20,878 nt of DNA from Chrysochromulina parva (GCA_002887195.1 PJAB01000779.1:1-20878), one strand, 5' to 3'. Shown: positions 1 through 8,856, counted from the first letter of the stretch. Notes: a model not told the origin generated them from the sequence alone. Program-made: numbers and translations.

Positions 1-520
1 AGAGTCGTTACGGGGACCCCCACGCGCGTGGGCGATGCGCGTGGGCCCGTTCCGTCTCAGCAGGCCTCTCCCCCCTTCCCCTTCCCTCAGTATAACCGCG
101 TTAAAGCCTTAACTTTGATTGCGGCTAAGGCGGTAGCACACGGTTCCAAGCAATGGTTCCAAGCCCGAGAAATCCATCCGGCCCCCCACGCGCCACGGCC
201 ACGGCCGGCCTGGACGCGGTGGCGCCGGCATGACTCGCGGGCGGGGTTAAGGGCGGGGTGCGCACATGGGTGCGCACCCGTCCCGACTCCCGTGCGGGGG
301 GCGCATGGCCATGGGCCATAGTTACCGGATAGGATTTAGGAAGTCGGGTGGGGGTAGCTTTTCCGGAGGGTCCGGAACTGACTCGGAAATTTTACCGTTT
401 TACGCCCGGCCCATTTGCATTTCCTGCTAGCATGCCTGCTAGTCACTTTATAAAGTCACTTTTACCGTATACGAGATTCTTGTGCAGCTGCACACTTTTA
501 CCGTTCGCCCCGCCGCCCTA
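1..520. other. 3' flank of the RsmH-like gene, intergenic
   Basis: No supported gene. It holds a repeated GGTTCCAAGC (142-151, 155-164), two GGTGCGCAC(C) palindromes around 256-280, a 12-bp palindrome ACTTTATAAAGT (445-456) and three TTTTACCG octamers (390-397, 460-467, 496-503). The last lie just downstream of the RsmH stop and read CGGTAAAA in gene sense. Confidence 0.5.
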
Positions 521-2191
521 TCACTTGCGCCTCTTCTTCTCATCGTCGGGGTCGCGGGCGCTGACGTCCTCGTCATCCTTCTTCCTCTTCTTCTTCTTCT
601 CCTTGCGCTCCGAGGAAGCCTCCTCGAACGTGGCCGTGCCAGCCGCCGCCGCCGTCGTCGCTGCCGCCGCGCGCTCGGCCTTGCGCGCGGCCTTGCGCGC
701 CTCCTTGCGTTGCTGCTCCGACCCGATCGACTTGTCGGCGCTGCTGCTTTCCTTCACACCTCCCTTCACACCCTCGGCGGCGCCCCTCGAGCTGGGTGAG
801 CCGAGGGCGGCGTCCGCGCCCGTGCCCAGGGCACCCGTGCTCGGCGCGCCCGCGTCCGTCGGCGCCGCCCAGCCGAGCCTTGCGTACGCGAGCCTCTCGA
901 GCTCCGCAAGCGGCGGCACCCGCTGCTTTCGGAGGACGTGCAGCACGGCAGATCGCGATCTCGAGTTCGTTGCGAGCTCGCGCTCGGAAGGGCGCGTCGC
1001 ATCGTCCATAGAGAGTGACCAGCTGTCCGTCGGTGGCGGCGCTGCACTTGGCTGCTGCGCGTACCAGCGCCGTAGCGGGCACTCGGCGCGCACCCCCTCA
1101 AGGCCGCGAAAAAAGTCGACGACCAGCGCGCACTCCGAATGCTTCCATGTGATGACCCCGATGCGTCCCCCATCCTCGAGCAGGTCGAAGGCGGCGCGCA
1201 GCCCGGCGCGCGCCTCGCCGAACTCGTCGTTCAGGTGCACGCGCAGCGCCTGGAAGGTCAGCTTTGCGGGGTGCATCGCTTGATACTCTTTCCCTTTGGC
1301 ATCGGCAACCAAACTCGCGAACTCACGTGTGCGACGCGGCAGCGCCTTCTCGGCACGCGCGATGCAGATGGCGTCGGCGATGCGGCGTGCGGCGGCGAGG
1401 TCAGAGGTCTCACCGTACTCGTGCAGCACCCGGATCAGCTCCAATCGCTCCACCGTCTCGAGCCACTGCCACGCGGGCACGCCCTTGCCCTGGTCGAATC
1501 GTAAGTCGAGCGGCCCGTCCGCCTCGGGGCGAAACCCCCGGTGTGCTTCGTCAAACTGGGGGGACGAGATACCCAAGTCGAAGAGCACGGCGGTGGGGCG
1601 CACGCCGAGCGGGCGCAGCGTCGCCGCCATCGACGAGAACGGCGCGTGGTGGATGGCGAACCGGCTATCGGTCCGCTCGAGCTCCTTGCCGGCCGAGATC
1701 GCCTCGGGGTCCATGTCGAAAGCATGCATGCGAGCGTTTGGCGTGAGCGCCTCGAGCAGACCACGTGTGTGCCCGCCGCGCCCAAACGTGGCGTCCACGA
1801 AGGTGCCCGATCGCTCCGAGCCAACGAGCTTCGCGACCACCTCCTGAAGCAAGGCCGGCGTGTGCGTGCCAGGTGCCTGCACTGACGGCCGCAGGCCCGT
1901 GTGCACCGCCTTGCCGCGCTGCACACTGAGGCTGCGCCCACCCACCTTGTAGCCGTCCCACGTTAGCGCCTTGGCCAAGCCCGCCGGCGTCGCAAACGTG
2001 ATCCAGCCCACGCCCTTGCACTTGCCCGTATGGGAATCCGTCATGAGCCGTGGTGGGCCAACGATCTCGCCAGCCTCCTGGAAGAGCTCCAAGAGGCTGG
2101 CCTCGGTGGTATCAGGTGGCAGGTACTTTATGAATATCTCGTAGCCCTCGAGGGCGCCCGACGCCGAGTAGGCGGCGCCATCGGAGGGCAT
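521..2191 (-). CDS. RRM domain fused to RsmH/MraW-type rRNA (cytosine-N4)-methyltransferase
   Basis: RsmH enzymes use S-adenosylmethionine to methylate N4 of a decoding-site cytosine in small-subunit rRNA; eukaryotic members usually serve plastid or mitochondrial ribosomes. Counting from the ATG at 2191 (556 aa), an RRM fills about residues 17-93, with RNP2-like IFIKYLPP and RNP1-like KGVGWITF. The methyltransferase follows at about 108-410: HTPALLQEVV, the SAM loop DATFGRGGHT, FDMDPEAI, DLGISSPQFDEAHRGF and GPLDLRFD. Its C-terminal family signature is RPSERELATNSRSRSA. The usual VISFHSLED strand appears as VITWKHSE. The tail is low-complexity (Ala/Lys) and ends in Lys/Arg clusters. The frame is open to an ATG at 2401, but 2192-2401 is lower in GC, has mixed third positions and resembles a leader, so I prefer 2191. 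The upstream same-strand gene ends at 2456. Family is certain; the compartment is not, since I see no clear transit peptide and the basic tail could be nuclear. Confidence 0.88.
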   Translation of the reverse strand: MPSDGAAYSASGALEGYEIFIKYLPPDTTEASLLELFQEAGEIVGPPRLMTDSHTGKCKGVGWITFATPAGLAKALTWDGYKVGGRSLSVQRGKAVHTGLRPSVQAPGTHTPALLQEVVAKLVGSERSGTFVDATFGRGGHTRGLLEALTPNARMHAFDMDPEAISAGKELERTDSRFAIHHAPFSSMAATLRPLGVRPTAVLFDLGISSPQFDEAHRGFRPEADGPLDLRFDQGKGVPAWQWLETVERLELIRVLHEYGETSDLAAARRIADAICIARAEKALPRRTREFASLVADAKGKEYQAMHPAKLTFQALRVHLNDEFGEARAGLRAAFDLLEDGGRIGVITWKHSECALVVDFFRGLEGVRAECPLRRWYAQQPSAAPPPTDSWSLSMDDATRPSERELATNSRSRSAVLHVLRKQRVPPLAELERLAYARLGWAAPTDAGAPSTGALGTGADAALGSPSSRGAAEGVKGGVKESSSADKSIGSEQQRKEARKAARKAERAAAATTAAAAGTATFEEASSERKEKKKKRKKDDEDVSARDPDDEKKRRK

Positions 2192-2455
2192 CGACGCGCC
2201 GAAGGTCGCACGCAGGAAGGACGTCGCAAAACGCCACGTCGACGACTGTGAACGTGAAGAGTCGAGGAAGAAAACCAGCACTTCTTCGCTACTATCGCGA
2301 CATATGAGCTCACCAAGAGAATCACAAACTCTCGGCAAGTTGTTTCGACTAATTTGCTGCAGCCGAGTTTCTGCCGATTCAGAGCTCTCGTCTGTGTACA
2401 TGTACTCTGCATTGCATGTGTAGAGTCGCAGGGTGGAAGCGCGCTTCTCGCCTCA

Positions 2456-4067
2456 TCAGCCACGCGTCGCGGGTCGGCGCGCCCGACGAGCGGCGCGACC
2501 AAAAGCCGAGTAGGAGTCGAAATAGGAGTCGTACGACGCATCGGCCCACTGGCTTGGCATGGTGACACTCGGTTCCGGGCCGGGCTGCGAGAGTGGCACA
2601 TTGGCAGCGGCCGCAGCCTGTCTCTCCGCGAGAGCGGCCCGAGCTGCATCTGCCGTCGCCGCCTGTGCGGATGCGATGGCGCGCTCCCTCGCCGCCGCGG
2701 CCTCGGCCTCGAGCCGCTCGGCCTCGGCCAACACCTGAGCCGCCGTGTCGGCCTCCTCCCGCGCCCTGCGCGCCGCCTCCTCGAGCGCCTCCTCCTTGGC
2801 CTTGGCCGCCTCTACCCGCTCGCGAGCCGTAGCCAGAGGGGGCTCGGCGAAGAGGGGCGGCGGCGGCGCGTACGGGGCGTACGGGGCGCCGTACTGGGCG
2901 CCGTACTGGGCGCCCCATGCGGTATCGCGGCGTGCGGCGCCGTACTGGGCACGTGACGTGGCATCGTACGCGCCGTACCGGTACGGTCCGTTGTACCTGG
3001 CCCGATATGGGTCCACCGGGTTGCCCTGGTATGGATCGTTGACGCGGGAGTCGTACCATGGTCGCTCGCCGTAGGCGTAGTCGGCACCCCATCCACCGCT
3101 GCCGCTCCTCTGCCACGAGCGCGCGCGTAACGCCTCCGTGCCACTCAGGGAGCGCCGAATCGGCGCGATCGAGGCAGCAAGCGGGAATTCCATCGGCGCC
3201 GTGTTGACGATGCGCACCACACTGCCCTGGTCAGGGGTGTCGAGCATCAGCAAGAGCGGCCTCGAGAGGCCATCGTCGGAATAGAGCTCGATGACCTGAT
3301 GAGGGAGGCAATCAAGGGTGTCATCAGAGGCAATCAAGGGTGTCATCATCGGAATAGAGCTCGATGACCTGCTTATTGTTGTTCGGGCCCTGGAGCACCT
3401 CGAGCCGTGCGTTGAGCGGCCGGCCGTCTGACGTGAAGAGCACCCGCACGCTCTCGATCGTCGGATCGCAATGGTACGTGCGGAGCGCACCGCCCTGGAT
3501 GGTCGTGGTGGAGGAGGCCGTGCCGGTCGAAAAAGAAGATGGGAAGACGACCAAAGGGGATGCGACGCTGTCCGTGGCGACGCTGGCGGCGAACGGGAAG
3601 ACGGTCGGGCCCAGGTTGCGGATGGACACCGTGCTCGGACCGCGGGGGCTCTCCATCACAGCGCTGAAGGGGCGCTCGTTGCCGTCCTCACTATACACCC
3701 GCATCTTGACCGGCGTGTAGTCCGGCCCCTGCCAGAGCTCGACTTCGGCATCGACCGGTCGGCCCTCACTGCTGAGGCTCACCTGCATGCGCTTGATTGA
3801 AGGGTTGCTGCACGACCACGTGCGAAGCGACCCGCCCTGCACCGTGATGGACGTATCTGGTGCAAGAGGCTCCTGAGAGACTAGGCCCTTGTACCCGCCC
3901 TTGCCGACGAGGTCGCGCAACTCCATCGTTGGCGGCGGCAGCCGCCGCAGAGCGGTCAACTCCGGCGTGCATTTTCGCAGAGCGGTCGGCGCCAGCAGCG
4001 CCGCCGCGGCCGAGCACACCAAGATGGTCGACATGAGAACGTGCAGCAAGATTCGCGTAGAAAGCAA
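2456..4067 (-). CDS. Probable plastid-targeted protein with two tandem beta-rich domains; two exons (3369-4067, 2456-3295)
   Basis: The spliced product is 512 aa (233 + 279 codons). Residues 1-22 form a signal peptide (ILLHVLMSTILVCSAAA) followed by ALLAPTALR, similar to the bipartite plastid presequences of secondary-plastid algae. Two homologous domains follow, about residues 72-164 and 185-277. They pair as QGGSLRTWS/QGGALRTYH, SEGRPVDAEVELWQGP/SDGRPLNARLEVLQGP, VYSEDGNERPF/LYSDDGLSRPL and VFPFAASV/EFPLAASI. I recall similar uncharacterised proteins in diatoms and haptophytes but know no function. The C-terminal part has Tyr/Gly/Pro-rich YGAQYGAPYAPYAPPPP and then an Ala/Glu/Arg coiled-coil stretch. 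Domain 2 is continuous only if the 73-bp segment 3296-3368 is removed, which supports the intron. Without splicing the frame stops within the segment. The gene is divergent from the zinc-module gene at 4285. Confidence 0.8.
3296..3368 (-). other. 73-bp intron bounded by a direct repeat
   Basis: In gene sense the junctions are AAGCAG|GTCATC and CATCAG|GTCATC. The 28-bp segments 3271-3298 and 3344-3371 match at 27 positions, with a period of exactly 73 bp, and each contains the CAGGT junction. Inside, a perfect 22-bp tandem repeat occupies 3305-3326 and 3327-3348. The length is not a multiple of three, and unspliced translation reaches TGA. Removal joins Q233 to V234 and gives an unbroken second domain. 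A duplication mutation or assembly error would leave the same trace, because removing one period in any register gives the same product. Confidence 0.72.
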
Positions 4068-4284
4068 GCAAAAAAGATTCTCCCGCTGATTGCAAGGAAA
4101 CTTGACGGATCAAAAACACAGTGGAGAATGTTCCTATTTAATAGTAGGTCGATTGTTCAACTCTCGAAAGCTGTTTCCTGTTTCGTTTGGCCTCCTTCTC
4201 ATCCTTCTCACGGACGATAGCAAGGACCCCCGGTCATCCGGCCATTTTGAGTGGGCTCACGTGTGCTTTGTTGAAGAGCTGCGA

Positions 4285-4905
4285 ATGGCGGAGGCTCTGC
4301 ACATCAAGGAGCGCTGTCCAAGCTGCGGGGTCTGGAAGCACAAGCAGCGCGAATGCTCCGTTTGCACCCGCTTCCCCAACCGCGCGCAAGCAGCAGATGC
4401 CCAAGTTCGAGCCACGCCAGCAAACCTCACCCCGATTGGGATTGGCGCGCGGACCTTGGACGAGGGCCCGATTGTAATGCCTCGCGATATCTTTCTTCGC
4501 GCCACCTCCTCGACCTCATCTTCGAAGCTGCACACAAAAGAGCGATGCCGTGTCTGCGGTGTCTGGAAAAGCAAGGAACTTCCTTGCTATCACTGTGTCG
4601 AGTTGCCCACTCGAGTGCAAGCCAGGCTCGCGCAGCAGCGCAACAGTGACACGATGCACGTGCTTTTCAGCGATGCAGCGATCGCGCGCGCCGCGCTGGT
4701 GGGCTCCCCGCAACGGCCTCAGACCGCCCCCGCTTATGAGTCGATCAGCCGCGATATTGCGCAACTGCACGGGACGATCAGCGCAAAGGCCGCGGCAAGG
4801 GCAAAGAGCCGTGCTCATGGGCCGCTGGCATACAAGGGCAGTGGGCTTTACTCAACTCCCAGCGGGTTGCGGCGCATCGTAGCCAGTGCAGGCGCGTGGC
4901 GGTGA
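4285..4905 (+). CDS. Small protein with two CxxC-x9-CxxC zinc modules, unknown function
   Basis: A 206-aa protein of a family I cannot name. It carries two copies of the same motif: KERCPSCGVWK...CSVC with cysteines at 11, 14, 24 and 27, and KERCRVCGVWK...CYHC with cysteines at 88, 91, 101 and 104. Both have the spacing C-x2-C-x9-C-x2-C, which suggests a four-cysteine zinc site, and both are preceded by LHIKER/LHTKER, so the module was internally duplicated. The C-terminal half is basic and Ala/Arg-rich and includes GPLAYKGSGLYSTPSG. The frame is open upstream to an ATG at 4090, but that extension is lower in GC and lacks family-like features, so I place the start at 4285 (CTGCGAATGGCG). Zinc binding is inferred from cysteine spacing; DNA, RNA or protein partners are unknown. 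Confidence 0.66.
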   Translation: MAEALHIKERCPSCGVWKHKQRECSVCTRFPNRAQAADAQVRATPANLTPIGIGARTLDEGPIVMPRDIFLRATSSTSSSKLHTKERCRVCGVWKSKELPCYHCVELPTRVQARLAQQRNSDTMHVLFSDAAIARAALVGSPQRPQTAPAYESISRDIAQLHGTISAKAAARAKSRAHGPLAYKGSGLYSTPSGLRRIVASAGAWR

Positions 4906-5404
4906 GGGTGACGGGTGATCAAGACGTCTCAGACACGATGCCATGGCCGTGGCCCGTGCGTTCTAGGATAAGGTTAGGTTCCCAATTCGCTACAAACGCA
5001 GCACACGCTACAAGTACAAACTCATAAGGGCCTGAAATTCGGGTCCAACGCGCTCTTGCCACTTCTACGGCCGCCGGTTCTTAGCCGGTTCGCGGTTGCT
5101 ACCGTAAAGAGCGGTAAGGTCTAAGGAGGACGAGATTTTTTGGTAGTCGGCTGGTCGCTGGTGACAAAACTTATTGACTCAATCCCCGTCCCCCCCAGGC
5201 TTGCGAGTTCAACATGACCGACGAGGGAGCAAACCGTGAGCATGGACGAGAGCGTCAGAAACTCTCTGCCAGCGCCCGCTCACATAGTGCGCGCGCGTCA
5301 CTGACGCTCCCTTCACTACGTCGATTACTCTATCCTTCTTCGTCTCACCCGCGCCGCACATTTATTGCGCGCGCCCGCCGCAGCGCGTGAGCGCCGCGGC
5401 GAGC
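4906..5404 (+). other. Intergenic region between two plus-strand genes
   Basis: About 500 bp lie between the zinc-module gene and the SET gene. I see no convincing ORF, tRNA or repeat family. It is less GC-rich in its first half (around 4960-5040) and more so near the SET gene. It contains short GCCGG/CCGGTT near-repeats around 5070-5100. It presumably holds the 3' end of one gene and the promoter/leader of the next. Confidence 0.4.
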
Positions 5405-6880
5405 ATGATCACGTGTGCACATGCCGACGCAGGCGCGATGGCAGAGCCCGAAGGAGATTCAGCCGACCCATACATTGAGGACTATGAGCCGTATACCACG
5501 TCCATGCAATTCCGCGTGGGCCAGAGTGCTGGATCTGGCCGTGGCCTCTTTGCATCGGAAGCTTTGCCACAGCTGACAGATCTGATTGACGAGGTGCCGT
5601 TGATTGCATGGCCAAGCCTGTTGTCTGCGCTGGGGATGGAGGGTCGAGGTGATGCCGTCTTTTGCGACACGTGCCTGTGCGTCTTCTCCCGGAAGAGTCA
5701 GCACATCACATGCTCCGACGAGTCGTGCGGCGCGCGCTTCTGCTCGGGCACGTGCGCTGGAAGTAGCTTCCACCGTGGAATTTGTGGCGGAGTGCTCCCT
5801 GCTCTCCGGGCCTGGCAAGCAGAGATTGCCCTGGACAGTCACTATGGGGCCGAGAGCATTGCACGCTGCAACGCGCGCATCGCTCAGGATGTACTATGGT
5901 TCTCGTCCAAGGCTGGCCTACCGGCCTCGGCTGCGCTAGCGAATGCCCTTCGGCCGTGGGAGCGCTTCTGCGCCTTTCCCGCCAATACCGAGCTTGATCT
6001 CAAGGGCGCAAGTGCCGAGGCGCTGGCCGCTGCGCTGCGAGAGAGGACGCTCGGCCCGCTGACGGCCGCGCTCGAGGCTCAGCTCGCAAGCGAGGACGCG
6101 TGCGCCATTGCCGAGGAGCTCACCGCTGCGCCTCACGTGACCGGGCTCGTCCAACGGCTGCTTCTGAACACGTTCCAATGGCAGCACCCGACGAACGAGC
6201 ACCTGCAATTCGCAGGCATGTTTCTGCTGACGTGCAATGCCAACCACGACTGTGCGCCCAACGCACAGGTCTATCCATCCTGGATTCGGGCGGTGGAGGC
6301 GGACGAGTCGGAACAATCAGGCTCGAGCTCGGCGGCGGCGGCAGATTCGAGCTCGGCGGCGGCGGATTCGAGCTCGGCGGCGGCAGATTCGAGCTCGGCG
6401 GCGGCAGATTCGAGCTCGGCGGCGGCAGATTCGAGCTCGGCGGCGGCAGATTCGAGCTCGGCGGCGGCGGGGTCGATGGACGACTCCAGTGCAGAGAAGG
6501 TCCTGTATTGGAGTCACGCTGTGGGGAAATCCCGAATGGAGCGCCCGCTGGCAGGCGCCGCGCGCGACACGTTCAGCTTCGTACTCCGTACGGTCGATGA
6601 AGTGGCGGCGGGCGAGGAACTCACCCTATGCTACGTGACACCAAATCTCGGTCTCGCCGAGCGTCGCGAACAGCTCAACCACTGGGCGTTTCACTGCACG
6701 TGCCGACGGTGCCTGGCTGAGGAGGCGGAGCCTGCGCCTGCGCCCACCGGGGGGCGCGGCACGAAGCGGAAGGCACCGCTGCCGACGGAAGGGGCGCAAC
6801 CGCAAGGGGACACGTCCGCACGGACGACCGCTCCTGGCGCTTCTTGCCGCTTCTTGCCGACGGCATCTGCATCCCTATAG
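5405..6880 (+). CDS. SMYD-like SET domain/MYND finger protein methyltransferase
   Basis: SMYD proteins transfer methyl groups from SAM to lysines of histones or other proteins. The 491-aa product has the split-SET order. GRGLFASE at about 45-52 is the N-terminal SET strand. A MYND-type Cys/His cluster follows at about 87-127 (FCDTC, ITCSDESCGARFCSGTC, H, C). NHDCAPNA at about 280 corresponds to the family NHSCxPN, and GEELTLCY at about 403 is the C-terminal SET motif. CTCRRC near 431-436 is the post-SET cysteine cluster. The Ser of NHSC is Asp here. Between NHDC and GEEL lies an insert of six DSSSAAA units (6344-6469). The C-terminal tail is Pro/Ala-rich with a basic KRKAP patch. The frame also opens at GTG 5387, but a eukaryotic start should be ATG; 5405 and 5438 are candidates. 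Confidence 0.85.
   Translation: MITCAHADAGAMAEPEGDSADPYIEDYEPYTTSMQFRVGQSAGSGRGLFASEALPQLTDLIDEVPLIAWPSLLSALGMEGRGDAVFCDTCLCVFSRKSQHITCSDESCGARFCSGTCAGSSFHRGICGGVLPALRAWQAEIALDSHYGAESIARCNARIAQDVLWFSSKAGLPASAALANALRPWERFCAFPANTELDLKGASAEALAAALRERTLGPLTAALEAQLASEDACAIAEELTAAPHVTGLVQRLLLNTFQWQHPTNEHLQFAGMFLLTCNANHDCAPNAQVYPSWIRAVEADESEQSGSSSAAAADSSSAAADSSSAAADSSSAAADSSSAAADSSSAAADSSSAAAGSMDDSSAEKVLYWSHAVGKSRMERPLAGAARDTFSFVLRTVDEVAAGEELTLCYVTPNLGLAERREQLNHWAFHCTCRRCLAEEAEPAPAPTGGRGTKRKAPLPTEGAQPQGDTSARTTAPGASCRFLPTASASL
6344..6469 (+). repeat. Six 21-bp tandem repeats encoding DSSSAAA
   Basis: Six copies of a unit beginning GATTCGAGCTCGGCGGCGGC, nearly identical at DNA level, preceded by a degenerate copy (SSSAAAA). 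Unit length is a multiple of three, so copy-number change keeps the frame. It lies in the loop of the SET domain between NHDCAPNA and GEELTLCY. Confidence 0.95.
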
Positions 6881-7097
6881 GGTCGGGTCACAGTAGTCCG
6901 CTGCGACAATGTAGTCCGACTTGAATGGCATGCATCGCATTTTCCGAGCGCAGCGACCCGTTTTTCCGTTTCAGGTTCGATGAGTTCGCGTTGGTTGGTG
7001 CACCACACTCAAAAAGGCAGAGATCGGTCCCGGGTCCCGTCCGCCGGCTCCGCCGGTCTCTCGGGTGTTCTATCGGGTGTTCCTCCCTTTTGAAGCG

Positions 7098-8381
7098 ATG
7101 AACGAAGCGATGACAACCATCGCCGACAAGAACCCGAAGTGGAATCCCGACTTGCCCGTCATCATGCGACGCAACGCCGCATTTGCCATCTCCTGGCGCG
7201 AGCAAGTTGCCGATCATCGAATGGCACACAAGCGCGCCATCCACCTTGCGACAAGGGCAACGTCGGCAGCGGCCGCGGTGCCTCGTGTGTCACATCCGAG
7301 GAGCGCGGGGCTCCTCCGCGTGCTGAGCACGCCGGCGCCCGCCCTTGGCCACGGCACGGAGCAGGAGCGCAATTTCGATGCGCAAGTGCGTCGAGATGCC
7401 CTGCGCAAGCTGCACTGCGAGTGCATCTGGCAAGAGCAGCGACTCGAGAAGTCTCGCCAGGCATCGCGCGACCACACCCTGGCGGCGGATTGTGCGGAGA
7501 CGCTCACCTTCTTGCAGCTGGACACCCACATGCGCATCCGCAGTCATCGGAAGCAGCTGTCGGAGGCCGCCCAGAAGAGGAGAGCACTCGAGCTCAAGTG
7601 GCAGACTGAGGGCGTAGAGGAGCGCCTCAAGGAACGCGCTGACGAGCGGGCCAAGCAGGCGGCGCGCAAGGAGGCGCATGCAGAGAGGCTGGAGCGCCAG
7701 GCGGCCGAGCACCAGAAGAAGCTCCATGCGTCCAAGAAGCGTAACGTTGAGGAGGCCAAGGCGCAGGCCCGGGCGCGCAATGAGAAGTACCAGCAAGCAG
7801 TCCAGAATCGCCAGATGCGGACGGAGCAGCTGGCGGCGATCAAAGAGGCCGAATACGCGCAGAATCTCGAGCGGGCGTGGAAGTACGCCGAGGGCCTCGC
7901 TTCGCGTGCCAACGACGAACTCGCGTGCCACGTGCGCCGCTATGGGCTGCAGACGCACCCGCTCGTGAGCGGCGGCAGTCAAGATGGAGAGGCGAGTGGG
8001 GAGCTGCTTGGCATGTTCGGCGAGCCCGTCGGCGAGCGGACGGCGAGTGGCGGGAGCGGCATGTCCTTCGGTGGAGAGGAGAAGCTGCCCACGACGACGC
8101 CGCTTGGGCGCTGGGTTGAGAAGGGAACTTCCGTCAAGTTATCGTTCAGCGCGAGCGCCTCGACGCTTCCCTCGCCGAGCACCTCGCAGCCCATCTTTTA
8201 CAGCGACTGGCTTGAGTGCGAGCTGAGCCGGCTGCACGCGCGCCTTGAGCTCATGCGCCACCGTGCGGCAACGGCCAAGGCGGCGCTGCGTATGCAGCTC
8301 GAGAAGCAACACGAGTCGTGGCGTGCGGAAGCTGCAAGGGAAGCTGCACGAGGAGGAACGCAGGCGCCGAAGGAGCGTTGA
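7098..8381 (+). CDS. Charged coiled-coil protein, unknown function
   Basis: A 427-aa protein I cannot assign to a family. The N-terminus contains NPDLPVIMRRNAAFAISWRE and HRMAHKRAIHLATRA. From about residue 100 to 280 the sequence is very rich in Glu, Arg, Lys, Ala and Gln with few prolines (for example RADERAKQAARKEAHAERLE), typical of a long helix or coiled coil. A Gly/Ser/Thr-rich linker follows, with PTTTPLGRWVEKG. A second helical stretch at the C-terminus contains FYSDWLECELSRLHARLELM. Proteins of this make-up are common among flagellar or cytoskeletal components, but nothing specific supports that here. The frame opens at a GTG (7065); I use ATG 7098, with another ATG four codons on. 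The preceding SET gene ends 217 bp upstream on the same strand. Confidence 0.68.
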   Translation: MNEAMTTIADKNPKWNPDLPVIMRRNAAFAISWREQVADHRMAHKRAIHLATRATSAAAAVPRVSHPRSAGLLRVLSTPAPALGHGTEQERNFDAQVRRDALRKLHCECIWQEQRLEKSRQASRDHTLAADCAETLTFLQLDTHMRIRSHRKQLSEAAQKRRALELKWQTEGVEERLKERADERAKQAARKEAHAERLERQAAEHQKKLHASKKRNVEEAKAQARARNEKYQQAVQNRQMRTEQLAAIKEAEYAQNLERAWKYAEGLASRANDELACHVRRYGLQTHPLVSGGSQDGEASGELLGMFGEPVGERTASGGSGMSFGGEEKLPTTTPLGRWVEKGTSVKLSFSASASTLPSPSTSQPIFYSDWLECELSRLHARLELMRHRAATAKAALRMQLEKQHESWRAEAAREAARGGTQAPKER

Positions 8382-8856
8382 AGGGAGGCAACGAGCGTGC
8401 ATACATCAGCAAAGTGCAAGGCAATTAGCATACGAGCATCATGGATCGTGCACTTATTGCATCTCCGTTCTTGTGCTGCGTCGGCACCGTGGTCCGTGCT
8501 GCAACAGCCATGCAACACCCGCCTGTCACCGCACGCGGCGGTGTCGGGCGGCGGTCAACCGAAAAGTAGGATCGCGTAACGCTGTGGTGTGTGCGTCTGC
8601 TATGCGGCCATAAGCGCAAGACGCATTTCCACACATTACACACATCAGTCCGAACTCCGATCTCAGTGAGTCCCGCCACCACGTCGGGCATACCGCGTTA
8701 CTTTAGATCCGCCCGCGCACTCCGGCGCAGCGCCGGAACCGCGTCTTTTCTCACGCCCGTGCTCAGAGTCAGACACGGGGCTCGCACAGGCCAATGTCGC
8801 GGTACATTACTGCAGTCGCATGATGCAGTACACGCTCTCGCGCGGATTCGCGCCGA
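8382..8856. other. Intergenic region between convergent 3' ends
   Basis: About 475 bp separate the stop of the coiled-coil gene (+) and the stop of the Pro-rich membrane gene (-). Open frames crossing it are unsupported by any recognisable domain. I see no RNA gene or mobile element. It should carry both 3' UTRs. Confidence 0.4.

Noticed and set aside
348..1283. Long plus-strand ORF antisense to the RsmH gene
   Set aside because: It mirrors a high-GC coding sequence; the minus strand has clear RsmH motifs and this frame has none.
2192..2401. N-terminal 70-residue extension of the RsmH protein
   Set aside because: Lower GC and mixed third positions resemble a 5' leader; kept as an alternative start only.
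3296..3368. Frameshift pseudogene instead of an intron
   Set aside because: Splice dinucleotides, exact phase and restored domain favour an intron, though assembly error or a recent mutation cannot be excluded.
5030..5140. Possible tRNA or hairpin RNA around the GCCGG/CCGGTT repeats
   Set aside because: No cloverleaf with acceptor stem and T-loop could be traced.
5387..5404. GTG start for the SET protein
   Set aside because: A nuclear eukaryotic gene should start at ATG; the first in-frame ATG is at 5405.
7065..7097. GTG start for the coiled-coil protein
   Set aside because: Same reason; ATG at 7098 follows in frame.
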